A stretch of DNA of 64,000 bases from Arthrobacter sp. M4 (GTDB taxonomy: Bacteria; Actinomycetota; Actinomycetes; Actinomycetales; Micrococcaceae). The notes below the pieces were generated by a model. The model had not been told where the DNA came from, did no database searches, and saw nothing but the letters and a program-made list of their open reading frames with translations. The stretch spans positions 97,744-161,743 of the forward strand of contig NZ_JAIWYX010000009.1 in the NCBI RefSeq assembly GCF_020251205.1, in the 5' to 3' direction. The position numbers and the translations under genes were made by a program. Positions 24,065 through 32,534 of the stretch are shown here, piece by piece; position 1 is the first letter of the stretch, and each line of letters opens with the position of its first letter.

Positions 24065-24541
24065 CTAGTCCACCCAAACTGTTGGCAGGTTACTGTCTGC
24101 GGCGAGTTCGCCGAACTCCCATTGTGCCTTTGCTGCGTTCGGCCAGTAAGGCAGGACAGCGGCGAATACGGATCCGTCACGATGTTCGCTTGCAACATGG
24201 ATTGCGTCCGTGTTTTCCTCCACGAGGGTGATGTCACAGACCACGGCGGCGGCGCGGAAACCCCCACGTTGCTGCCTAAGCAGTTCCGTTAGGTCGGCAA
24301 TGATCGCGTCCGCGTTGTATTCGCTGTCGGCCAAATCATCGTCGGTACCTGCGCCGCCGGAATCAGGCGCAACCGCAAGCATTCTCAAGTCCCCTTCGGT
24401 TTCCACCACCAGGGCAAACGGGATGAATACGCCATTCTGCTCCACCTGTTCCCGGGCAGAAGCGATGCCAGTGGCGAGGAGGGTCTCAAGATCTAGGGCG
24501 GATTCTTCCGGAACGCTGTCGCGCCATGATTCGGCTACCAC
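24065..24541 (-). CDS. Conserved hypothetical protein downstream of the phosphohexomutase
   Basis: 158 aa, taken from GTG 24541 (AGGA 7 bases upstream), 12 bases after the stop of the mutase gene, so the two form an operon. A longer frame exists but runs into the mutase gene. Acidic, soluble, no membrane segment and no known catalytic motif; contains DLETLLATGIASAREQ and VEQNGVFIPFALVVE. Function unknown. Confidence 0.75.
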   Translation of the reverse strand: MVAESWRDSVPEESALDLETLLATGIASAREQVEQNGVFIPFALVVETEGDLRMLAVAPDSGGAGTDDDLADSEYNADAIIADLTELLRQQRGGFRAAAVVCDITLVEENTDAIHVASEHRDGSVFAAVLPYWPNAAKAQWEFGELAADSNLPTVWVD

Positions 24542-24552
24542 GTGGTGTCCTG

Positions 24553-25971
24553 CTAGGCGCGAACCAGGGCCAGGACCCGGTCGCGGACCTTTTCCATAGT
24601 GGCAAGGTCCTTCGCTTCGGCGTTCAAGCGGAGGAATGGTTCGGTGTTGGATGGGCGAAGGTTGAACCACCAACTGCCATCCCTGGCAGAGAAGGTGCTG
24701 CCGTCGAGGTGATCGATCTCAATGTCCTCATCTTCGAAGTCACGCGCTACGCGGGCAACTGCGGCGGCTTTGTCTTCGATTTCCGAGTTGATCTCCCCGG
24801 ACGAGACATACGGCTCGTACTGGTCGGCCAGTTCGGAAAGCGGCTTGTCCTGCTCGCCTAACGCTGCGAGGACGTGCATGGCGGCCAGCATTCCCGTGTC
24901 GGCGTTCCAGAAGTCACGGAAGTAGAAGTGTGCGGAGTGCTCCCCGCCGAAAACCGCACCTTCCTTGGCCATAACGGCCTTGATGAAGGAGTGGCCGACT
25001 CGGGTTTTGACAGCACGTCCGCCGTCTTTTTCGACCAGTTCCGGAACTGCACGGGAAGTCAGGAGGTTGTGGATGATGACGGGGGTGTCTTCACCCGATG
25101 CCTTGGCCCGGGCGATTTCCCGTCGGGCAACTAGGGCGGTGATGGCTGAGGGAGACACCGCTTGTCCGCGTTCGTCGATCACGAAGCAGCGGTCGGCATC
25201 GCCGTCGAAGGCCAGGCCGATGTCCGCGCGGTGCTCGACGACGGCCTTCTTCAGGTCGCGGAGGTTTTCCGGTTCCAGCGGGTTGGCGGGGTGGTTGGGG
25301 AACGTGCCATCGAGTTCGAAGTAGAGCGGAATGATTTCAAGGGGGAGCTCGGCCAGTAGATCGGCACCAAGCACCGCGGGAGTAGTCAGGCCTGCCATGC
25401 CGTTGCCAGCGTCGACAACTACCTTCAGCGGACGTCCGCCCCGCAGGTCCACCAGTTTGCGAAGATATTCGGCGTAGTCCTTGAGGACATCCCGTACGCT
25501 GATCCGGCCAGCCGAATCCGACACAGGGATTGAACCCGAGTTGAGGTACTGCTCGGCGAGTGCCTGGATTTCCTTGAGGCCCGATTCAGACGAAATTGGC
25601 TGGGCCCCGGCCCTTGCCATTTTGATGCCGTTGTACTCGGCTGGGTTGTGGCTTGCGGTAAATGTTGCGCCTGCGGCGTTGAGTGCCCCGCACGCGTAGT
25701 ACAGCTCATCGGTGGAGATCAGGTCCAGGAGGTTGACGTCGGCGCCGCGTTTCGCGGCTCCGCTTGCAAAAGCCTTGCTGAATTCGGGTGAGGAAGGCCG
25801 CATGTCACCGCCAACGAGGACGGTCTGGCCAGTCAGGCCCAGGACATCGACGAAAGCCGCCCCGACGGCCTCAACGATCTCAGCCGTGATGGTTTCACCG
25901 ACGATGCCGCGGACGTCATAGGCCTTGAAGGAGGCCGAGAGGTCGAAGGTCTTGTTCTGCTCGCTAGTCAC
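24553..25971 (-). CDS. manB: Phosphomannomutase/phosphoglucomutase
   Basis: 472 aa from GTG 25971, chosen because TAGGAT lies 7 bases before it, the leaderless spacing seen across the window, and the protein then begins TSEQNKTFDLSASFKAYDVRG. Alpha-D-phosphohexomutase with catalytic phospho-Ser in TASHNPAEYNGIKM, Mg site DGDADRCF, sugar-binding GGEHSAHFYF and C-terminal phosphate loop RPSNTEPFLRLN. Interconverts hexose 6- and 1-phosphates, feeding GDP-mannose and glycan synthesis. Confidence 0.92.
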   Translation of the reverse strand: MTSEQNKTFDLSASFKAYDVRGIVGETITAEIVEAVGAAFVDVLGLTGQTVLVGGDMRPSSPEFSKAFASGAAKRGADVNLLDLISTDELYYACGALNAAGATFTASHNPAEYNGIKMARAGAQPISSESGLKEIQALAEQYLNSGSIPVSDSAGRISVRDVLKDYAEYLRKLVDLRGGRPLKVVVDAGNGMAGLTTPAVLGADLLAELPLEIIPLYFELDGTFPNHPANPLEPENLRDLKKAVVEHRADIGLAFDGDADRCFVIDERGQAVSPSAITALVARREIARAKASGEDTPVIIHNLLTSRAVPELVEKDGGRAVKTRVGHSFIKAVMAKEGAVFGGEHSAHFYFRDFWNADTGMLAAMHVLAALGEQDKPLSELADQYEPYVSSGEINSEIEDKAAAVARVARDFEDEDIEIDHLDGSTFSARDGSWWFNLRPSNTEPFLRLNAEAKDLATMEKVRDRVLALVRA

Positions 25972-26131
25972 GCGATTCATCCTACTGTGGCAGGAAGTCA
26001 GCAAAAGCTTGATAAGCACGTATGTGCGCGATAGGGCGTTCTATTGCGTTTTCTGATCCACATATGACGGAATTTTCCACATAGAAGGCCCGCGGCAATC
26101 CGCTGTCAGGGCCTGCTGGAATACTGGACCA

Positions 26132-28282
26132 ATGGCCACCCACAGTGAACCATCAGTTATGTCCGGAACCAGGGAGCAAGCCTTAACCGTCCTTCGTGGC
26201 CTTGTCGGCAAGCCTGGAGCTGACTTCCATGACGGGCAGTTTGAGGCGATCGAGGCTTTGGTCGACGCAAAACGACGTGCCTTGGTAGTGCAGCGGACCG
26301 GTTGGGGAAAGTCGGCGGTGTATTTTGTGTCATCGTTGCTGCTTCGGCGGCGGGGGGCTGGTCCCACGCTAATCGTTTCCCCTTTGTTGGCCCTCATGAG
26401 GGACCAAGTTGCGGCTGCCGCGCGGGCTGGTGTTCGAGCCGTCGCCATCAACTCGGCGAATCAGCTCGAGTGGGACTCTGTGAGGGAACAACTTGCCGCC
26501 GATGAAGTTGATGTACTCCTGGTTTCTCCGGAGCGGCTCACCAATCCGGCCTTCAGGGAGCAGCAGTTGCCGGAACTCGTTCGGCGAACTGGTCTTTTGG
26601 TGGTGGATGAAGCACATTGCATCTCGGACTGGGGGCATGATTTCCGTCCTGATTATCGCCGTATCGCGGATCTCATCAGGCAACTCCCGGAGGAAGTCCC
26701 TGTACTGGCAACCACGGCCACGGCAAACTCCCGTGTCGTTCATGACATCGAAGAGCAGCTCGGCTCGGACGTTCTGACAATCCGTGGCTCGCTTGGTCGC
26801 GAGTCCCTGCGCCTCGGCGTCCTGAACATGGCTGATTCCAGGGAAAGACTCGCGTGGCTGCTGACGCATCTGGAAGCCTTGCCTGGAAGCGGCATCATTT
26901 ATGCGCTCACGGTTTCCGCAGCCGAGGATACGGCCCGGATGTTGGCCGAGGCAGGTCATCATGTACTTGCGTACACCGGTCGTACGGACCCCGCAGACAG
27001 GGAGAATGCCGAACAACTGCTGAAGGACAACCAAGTCAAAGCGCTGGTTGCTACTTCGGCGCTCGGAATGGGCTTCGATAAACCGGACCTTGGATTCGTG
27101 ATCCACCTCGGAGCCCCGTCCAGCCCGGTTGCCTATTATCAGCAGGTTGGACGCGCAGGCCGAGGCGCCTCGAATGCAGACGTCCTGCTGTTGCCGGGTC
27201 GGGAGGACCGGGAGATTTGGCAGTATTTCGCCACCGCGTCGATGCCCTCGGAGGAAAAAGCCGCCGCGGTCCTCCAAACACTGGCGGAAGCCGGGGTGGC
27301 CCTTTCCACGGTTGCCCTGGAAGCAAGGGTTGATCTTCGCCGGACCCCGCTTGAACTGCTGCTGAAGGTTCTTGCTGTGGACGGTGCCGTAGAGCGGGTA
27401 GGTGGAGGCTGGCGTTCCACTGGCCAAGCATGGACATACGACGCAGAGCGGTACAAGAGAATCGCCCAAGCCCGCGTGGACGAGCAGGACTCAATGGTCA
27501 TCTACCAGGACACATCCGGATGCCGGATGGAGTACATCACGTCCGTGCTTGACGATGAATCCGCAGCAGCATGTGGGCGCTGTGACAACTGCGCAGGCCG
27601 GTGGTTCCCGGTGGACATTGCCCAGGAAGCAACTGAAACGGCAAGCCAGACGCTCCGCAGAGCTGGACTTGCACTGGAACCACGGGCCCAATGGCCCAGC
27701 GGAATGGATCGCCTCGGAGTACCAGTCAAAGGAAAGATCAAGCCGGATGAGGCAATAACGGAGGGACGCGTACTAGCCAGGCTCACCGACTTGGGCTGGG
27801 GTGGCGCACTGCGGGAATTGTTCGCAGCCTCCGCTTCGGATCGGGAAATCGACCCCGCGATGTTGCAAGCCTGCGTAGAAGTGCTTCGAGAATGGGCCAC
27901 GGGGGATCGCTGGAACCAGCCGTGGAGCGGCGCCGAGCGTCCAGCAGCCGTCGTAAGCATGCCGTCGCGCTCCAAGCCACGGCTGGTGGAGTCATTGGCC
28001 CGCGGTCTAGCTGGAATTGGTCGCATGCCGTATCTAGGGGCGTTGCACGGCGGCCCTACGGGTGGCAGGGGAGGCAACAGCGCCTACCGCCTTGCGGGCG
28101 TCTGGGATCGGCTGGTGGTCGGCGCAGGACTACAAGCATCCCTCTCCGAGGCCAATTCTCCGTGCCTTCTCCTGGTGGACGACCTCGCAGACAGTCGGTG
28201 GAGCGTTACGGTTGCTGGACGGGCACTGCGCCGTGCGGGAGCGGGATCGGTGCTTCCCTTCGCTCTTGGCCAAGCCGGATGA
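26132..28282 (+). CDS. RecQ-like DNA helicase with C-terminal phosphoribosyltransferase-like region
   Basis: 716 aa. Superfamily 2 helicase core: motif I RTGWGKSAVYF, motif II VVDEAHCISDWGHDFRPDY, motif III ATTATA, motif V ATSALGMGFDKPD, motif VI QQVGRAGRG. Zn-binding CGRCDNC at about 485. No HRDC domain. The last ~120 residues end PCLLLVDDLADSRWSVT (from about 677), which resembles the PRPP-binding loop of type I phosphoribosyltransferases, so the protein is a fusion seen in actinobacterial RecQ-like proteins. Probable role in DNA repair or recombination. Start at 26132 has no clear ribosome-binding site. Confidence 0.88.
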   Translation: MATHSEPSVMSGTREQALTVLRGLVGKPGADFHDGQFEAIEALVDAKRRALVVQRTGWGKSAVYFVSSLLLRRRGAGPTLIVSPLLALMRDQVAAAARAGVRAVAINSANQLEWDSVREQLAADEVDVLLVSPERLTNPAFREQQLPELVRRTGLLVVDEAHCISDWGHDFRPDYRRIADLIRQLPEEVPVLATTATANSRVVHDIEEQLGSDVLTIRGSLGRESLRLGVLNMADSRERLAWLLTHLEALPGSGIIYALTVSAAEDTARMLAEAGHHVLAYTGRTDPADRENAEQLLKDNQVKALVATSALGMGFDKPDLGFVIHLGAPSSPVAYYQQVGRAGRGASNADVLLLPGREDREIWQYFATASMPSEEKAAAVLQTLAEAGVALSTVALEARVDLRRTPLELLLKVLAVDGAVERVGGGWRSTGQAWTYDAERYKRIAQARVDEQDSMVIYQDTSGCRMEYITSVLDDESAAACGRCDNCAGRWFPVDIAQEATETASQTLRRAGLALEPRAQWPSGMDRLGVPVKGKIKPDEAITEGRVLARLTDLGWGGALRELFAASASDREIDPAMLQACVEVLREWATGDRWNQPWSGAERPAAVVSMPSRSKPRLVESLARGLAGIGRMPYLGALHGGPTGGRGGNSAYRLAGVWDRLVVGAGLQASLSEANSPCLLLVDDLADSRWSVTVAGRALRRAGAGSVLPFALGQAG

Positions 28283-28452
28283 GCCTGTATCAACACGAAG
28301 TGATCACTCTCGTCGAGCCGTTTTGACGGGACTTAGGATTAATGACAGGCCTTTTTCCGGAATGAACCAACTGCCCTGCCAAGTGAGAATCAGGCTTGCT
28401 TGTCTGCCGATGCCCCTTCGTCGGCTAGCCACGAGTCCTTGAGAACGGAACT

Positions 28453-29910
28453 ATGAGCAAAGTCAGCAGCAACGAAGCCGAAACCGCCAGCGGAACATGG
28501 CAGCCTCGGCTCGCCCTACTGGTTGCTGCCACATTCTTTATGGAGTTCCTGGACGGTACAGTCCTAACCACCGCAATCCCAAGCATCGCGGCAGACTTTG
28601 CGGTCGCTTCTGCGGACGTGAACATCACCATGACGGCCTACCTCATGACGGTTGCCATGGGCATTCCGCTGAGCAGTTGGCTCGCCCAGCGACTCGGGGC
28701 GCGGACGGTATTCTGCCTGGCTATCGCCATTTTCACGCTCGCATCCCTGGCATGCGCCTTGAGCTGGAGCCTTCCGGTCTTGACCATCAGCCGTATCTTC
28801 CAGGGTGCTGGAGGCGCAATGATGGTTCCCGTGGGCACCCTTGTGGTCCTTCGAGGTACACCCAAACCGGATTTGCTTCGTGCCACGGCGTACTTGGTCT
28901 GGCCGGGGTTGCTGGCGCCAGTCCTCGCCCCCGTTGTTGGTGGAGCGTTCACCACGTACCTTTCCTGGCACTGGATCTTCCTGATCAACATTCCCTTGGG
29001 ACTGGCGGCATTTCTTGCCGCACTCAGGCTGGTTCCCAAAGCCAGCCCGGACGGGCGGCGACGGCTTGACTGGCTGGGGCTTGGCCTGACAACACTCGGT
29101 GTCGGCGCGCTTGTGGCCGGGCTCGAATTGGTAGGCGGACACGGAGAGGGGGTTCTTCCCGTTGTGGGCATCGCATCCGGAATCGCGGCCTTGGGGGCTG
29201 CTGCGTGGTGGATGCGCCGGACCTCAACGCCGCTCTTCGATCTGGATGTCTTCGCCGCGCGAACATTCAGGGCAACCTCGACAGGTGGTTTCGTCTACCG
29301 CCTCACCATCAGCTCAGTCCCATTTCTATTGCCTCTGATGTTCCAGGACGGCTTCGGCTGGGATCCGCTCAAAGCCGGTGCCATGGTCGCTGCCGTCTTT
29401 ATCGGCAACATCGGCATCAAGCCTGCCACAACCCCGCTCATCCGCCGTTTCGGCTTCAAGCCGGTGCTGGTCTTTGCGTCGCTGGCGTCGTCGGTAACCT
29501 TTGCTGCCTGCGCATTCCTCGGTGCCGGAACCCCAGAATGGCTGATTGCCGCCCTGCTGTTGTGCAGCGGTGCGTTCCGCTCGATCGGCTTCTCTGCCTA
29601 CGCGTCAGTGCAGTACGCGGACGTCGTTCCTGAGCTGCTGCCTTCCGCCAACGCCGTTTCAGCCACCCTTGTACAGTTGGCGACAGGCTCAGGCATCGCT
29701 GTCGGAGCCTTGTTTGTGAGGCTGTTCGACGCCACTTCCCTGGCCGGGACTGACCAAGTGGCCCCCTATCGCGGAGCCTTTCTGGCGATGGCTGTTCTGA
29801 TGCTGGCCAGCACGGTGGATAGCTTCGCTTTGCATCGGCACGCCGGCGCCTCGGTCAGCCTTGCGCATCAGCACACGTCGAACGGTCGGAAGACGGCCCA
29901 GAAAGGCTGA
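28453..29910 (+). CDS. MFS drug-resistance transporter, DHA2 (EmrB/QacA) family
   Basis: 485 aa, about 14 membrane helices. DHA2 motifs: FMEFLDGTVLTTAIPSIA in helix 1, SSWLAQRLGART in the first loop, GGAFTTYLSWHWIFLINIPLG at helix 5-6. Proton-driven export of hydrophobic compounds is the family role; substrate unknown. No regulator is adjacent. The 170 bases between the helicase and this gene hold no feature beyond GGAACT near the ATG. Confidence 0.9.
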   Translation: MSKVSSNEAETASGTWQPRLALLVAATFFMEFLDGTVLTTAIPSIAADFAVASADVNITMTAYLMTVAMGIPLSSWLAQRLGARTVFCLAIAIFTLASLACALSWSLPVLTISRIFQGAGGAMMVPVGTLVVLRGTPKPDLLRATAYLVWPGLLAPVLAPVVGGAFTTYLSWHWIFLINIPLGLAAFLAALRLVPKASPDGRRRLDWLGLGLTTLGVGALVAGLELVGGHGEGVLPVVGIASGIAALGAAAWWMRRTSTPLFDLDVFAARTFRATSTGGFVYRLTISSVPFLLPLMFQDGFGWDPLKAGAMVAAVFIGNIGIKPATTPLIRRFGFKPVLVFASLASSVTFAACAFLGAGTPEWLIAALLLCSGAFRSIGFSAYASVQYADVVPELLPSANAVSATLVQLATGSGIAVGALFVRLFDATSLAGTDQVAPYRGAFLAMAVLMLASTVDSFALHRHAGASVSLAHQHTSNGRKTAQKG

Positions 29911-30002
29911 GCCCGGCGCCTGTGTGAAGAAAAGTCCTCGGGCGACATCAGCGAGAGCACACCAAGACGGCAGAGCTGTGGAGCGGGCACAGAACAAAAC
30001 AA

Positions 30003-30030
30003 AACACCCCGGTCCAAAGACCGGGGTGTT
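30003..30030 (-). terminator. Terminator of tRNA-Ser(GCT)
   Basis: 12-bp arms AACACCCCGGTC / GACCGGGGTGTT with loop CAAA. On the minus strand it is followed by a T-rich run (TTTGTTTTGTT). It may also end the MFS gene. Confidence 0.85.
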
Positions 30031-30081
30031 ACCGATGACTCGACTCATCCGTGAAGGATGTCTCGACTCACCACAAATGCG

Positions 30082-30168
30082 GAGACGGGGGGATTTGAAC
30101 CCCCGGTCGAGTTTAACCCCGACCCTTCATTAGCAGTGAAGTCCATTCGGCCGCTCTGGCACGTCTCC
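30082..30168 (-). tRNA. tRNA-Ser (anticodon GCT)
   Basis: 87 nt with a long variable arm. Acceptor GGAGACG/CGTCTCC with discriminator G, anticodon stem CTTCA/TGAAG around CTGCTAA, T arm GGGGG-TTCAAAT-CCCCC. Confidence 0.96.
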
Positions 30169-30261
30169 ATTTGCTATTGCTAGCCCACCAAGGATACGCA
30201 GATAGGGGCATGCAGCGCAAAACGGACGCGCGTCCGAGGCAGTTTTTTGGTGGCCCGGCGA

Positions 30262-32472
30262 TCAAGACCTTCCGGCCAGCGTCCTCCACAGGAAATGGTG
30301 GCTCCTGGCTTGAAGGGCGGCGGCCTGGCGGTTGTCGGAGGCGCCAGCGTGCCCGCCTTCGAGGGTCTCGTGGTACCAGATGTTAGGAATGCCCATGGCC
30401 TGCATCCTTGCGGCCATTTTCCGGGCCTGTACCGGTCCCACACGATCATCAGAAGTCGCTGTCCAGATGAACGTCTCCGGGTATTCCACGCCATCCCGCA
30501 GAAGGTGGTACGGCGAAAAGGTTCGGATGTAATCCCATTGCGCGGGATCGTCGGGATCACCATACTCCGCTATCCACGAATACCCCGCGGACAGTTTGGT
30601 GTAACGCCGCATGTCCAGGAGGGGCACGCCGCATGACACGGCGCCGAAAAGATCAGGATATTGAGTCAGCATGTTTCCCACCAGCAGCCCACCGTTCGAC
30701 CCGCCAACACAGCCCAGCCGTTCCGGGCTGGTCACACCACGTGAGATGAGGTCCTTGGCAACTGCGGCGAAATCCTCATAGGCGCGGTGACGGTTCTCCT
30801 GGAGGGCCGCTCGATGCCACATCGGCCCGTACTCGCCGCCACCCCGGATGTTGGCTACCACATAGACGCCGCCCCGTGAATGCGTTCCAGTTGGAGCCCC
30901 GTTATTGTTCGAAGTTGGTGTTTCCGGAGTGCGCCGCTCAAGCCATGCCCGGCCCACAACGCCGCTGTAGGCCGGCGTGCGGGACACCTCGAAGCCACCA
31001 TAACCGGACAGCTGCGTGGGATTCTGGCCGTCCAGGACGAGGTCCTTCACAGCGATCTGGAAGTACGGGATTCGGGTGCCGTCCGCTGAAAGTGCAAAGA
31101 ATTGCTGCACCTCGTATGCCGAGCTATCAAAGAATGACGGCGAGGCCTTGATCACCGAATGTGAGCCTGCCGAGGCAGCCAGTGTTCCGCGCATGAGTGT
31201 AGTAGGTGTCGTGAAGCCGGTGGCAACGAGCCAATAGTCATTGCCCCCTTCGGAAACCTCCGCTTCATCATCAACGGCATAGGCGTTCACATCGTGGAGT
31301 GGAGGGCAGGCATCCAGGAAAGTACTCTTCCATGGCACCGGTGAAGCTGACACGGAAGTGCCCGGTGTCAGGATCCGGATCTCGGACGAGACGTCGCGCA
31401 GGAGGTTCAGGATCAGGAAGTCGCGGGTCCAACTCCAGGACTGGAGCGACGTGTGTTCGTCGGGCGTGAACAGGGCCACCAGATTCCGTTCGCCGGCGAG
31501 GAAGCCATTGAAGCTGGCGGCGAGCAAGGATCCTGCCCTGTGGAGTTCGCCGCCCACTTCCCAGTCCTGCCGGGGACGGAACAGTAGCCAATCCCGGTGG
31601 GCCGAGAGGCTGACATCCGTTGGAACGTCGATGGGAGCCCAGCCACCGTTCTGCAGGATGAACGTGGTGCGGTTGTAGAAATCGATGAGGTCAACCGCGA
31701 AGGTTCGTTCGAAACCCGGCGTCGAATCGTGCGCGACGACGGCCATCATGTGGTCTTCGGGGACCTCGAAGATGCGCTCCGCATCGGCAAGTGCCTGGTT
31801 TCGCCGCAGCCTCACGGTGGTGCGTGCGTATGACGAGCTGGTCGCGGGAAGCCCCTCGGCAGTCGTTGAAACGAGGAGGGTGTCTCCGTCAAGCCAATCG
31901 ACATTGCCCTTGGCCGTTGGGATGTCAAAGCCACCCTGTGAGGCAGGCACAAAGCTCAGGGTTTCAACGTCGAATTCCCGGTGACGGTTGGCGTCCCCGC
32001 CGTCGGGGGAGAGCGAAAGCATGGCCAGCCGGTACGGTTGGCCTTCCTCCGGGCGAAGGAAATCAGCTCCGTGGAACACCCACTCCTGGCCTTCTTTGGC
32101 GGCAAGGGCGTCGACGTCCAACAGGATTTCCCAGTCTGTTTGCTCACTTAGGTAGCTTTCCCAAGTAGTACGACGCCAAAGTCCCTTGGGGTTTTTCTCG
32201 TCCTTCCAGAAGTTGTAGTAGTGGTCACCCCGTTTGTTCACCATCGGAATGCGGTCGGTGGAGTCCATGACTTCAAGGATCCTGCGTTCGAGCTGCGAGT
32301 ATTCCGCATCCTGCAGCAGTTCCTCTGTGCGCGCATTCTGTTCACGGACCCACGCGAGTGGCGCTTCGCCGTGGATGTCCTCCAACCAGATATTCTCGTC
32401 AGCCGGCTGACCCGCCGTGCCCGGTTCACGCTCCGGCTCGGACAAGTGTGGCTCATCTGCTGTGGTGATCAT
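30262..32472 (-). CDS. Prolyl oligopeptidase family serine peptidase (S9A)
   Basis: 736 aa. N-terminal beta-propeller (about 70-420) and C-terminal alpha/beta hydrolase. Catalytic triad: Ser in GCVGGSNGGLLVGNM, Asp in ATSDDRVGPVQA, His in TLEGGHAGASD. No signal peptide, so cytoplasmic; cleaves short peptides after Pro or a related residue. TAGGAT lies 6 bases before the ATG, pointing to a leaderless mRNA, divergent from the FAD gene at 32535. Confidence 0.92.
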   Translation of the reverse strand: MITTADEPHLSEPEREPGTAGQPADENIWLEDIHGEAPLAWVREQNARTEELLQDAEYSQLERRILEVMDSTDRIPMVNKRGDHYYNFWKDEKNPKGLWRRTTWESYLSEQTDWEILLDVDALAAKEGQEWVFHGADFLRPEEGQPYRLAMLSLSPDGGDANRHREFDVETLSFVPASQGGFDIPTAKGNVDWLDGDTLLVSTTAEGLPATSSSYARTTVRLRRNQALADAERIFEVPEDHMMAVVAHDSTPGFERTFAVDLIDFYNRTTFILQNGGWAPIDVPTDVSLSAHRDWLLFRPRQDWEVGGELHRAGSLLAASFNGFLAGERNLVALFTPDEHTSLQSWSWTRDFLILNLLRDVSSEIRILTPGTSVSASPVPWKSTFLDACPPLHDVNAYAVDDEAEVSEGGNDYWLVATGFTTPTTLMRGTLAASAGSHSVIKASPSFFDSSAYEVQQFFALSADGTRIPYFQIAVKDLVLDGQNPTQLSGYGGFEVSRTPAYSGVVGRAWLERRTPETPTSNNNGAPTGTHSRGGVYVVANIRGGGEYGPMWHRAALQENRHRAYEDFAAVAKDLISRGVTSPERLGCVGGSNGGLLVGNMLTQYPDLFGAVSCGVPLLDMRRYTKLSAGYSWIAEYGDPDDPAQWDYIRTFSPYHLLRDGVEYPETFIWTATSDDRVGPVQARKMAARMQAMGIPNIWYHETLEGGHAGASDNRQAAALQARSHHFLWRTLAGRS

Positions 32473-32534
32473 CGCCCCATCCTAGGGGCGGTTCCTGAAC
32501 AGCAGCCAAGATAACTGACGTTAGGCTTGAATCC

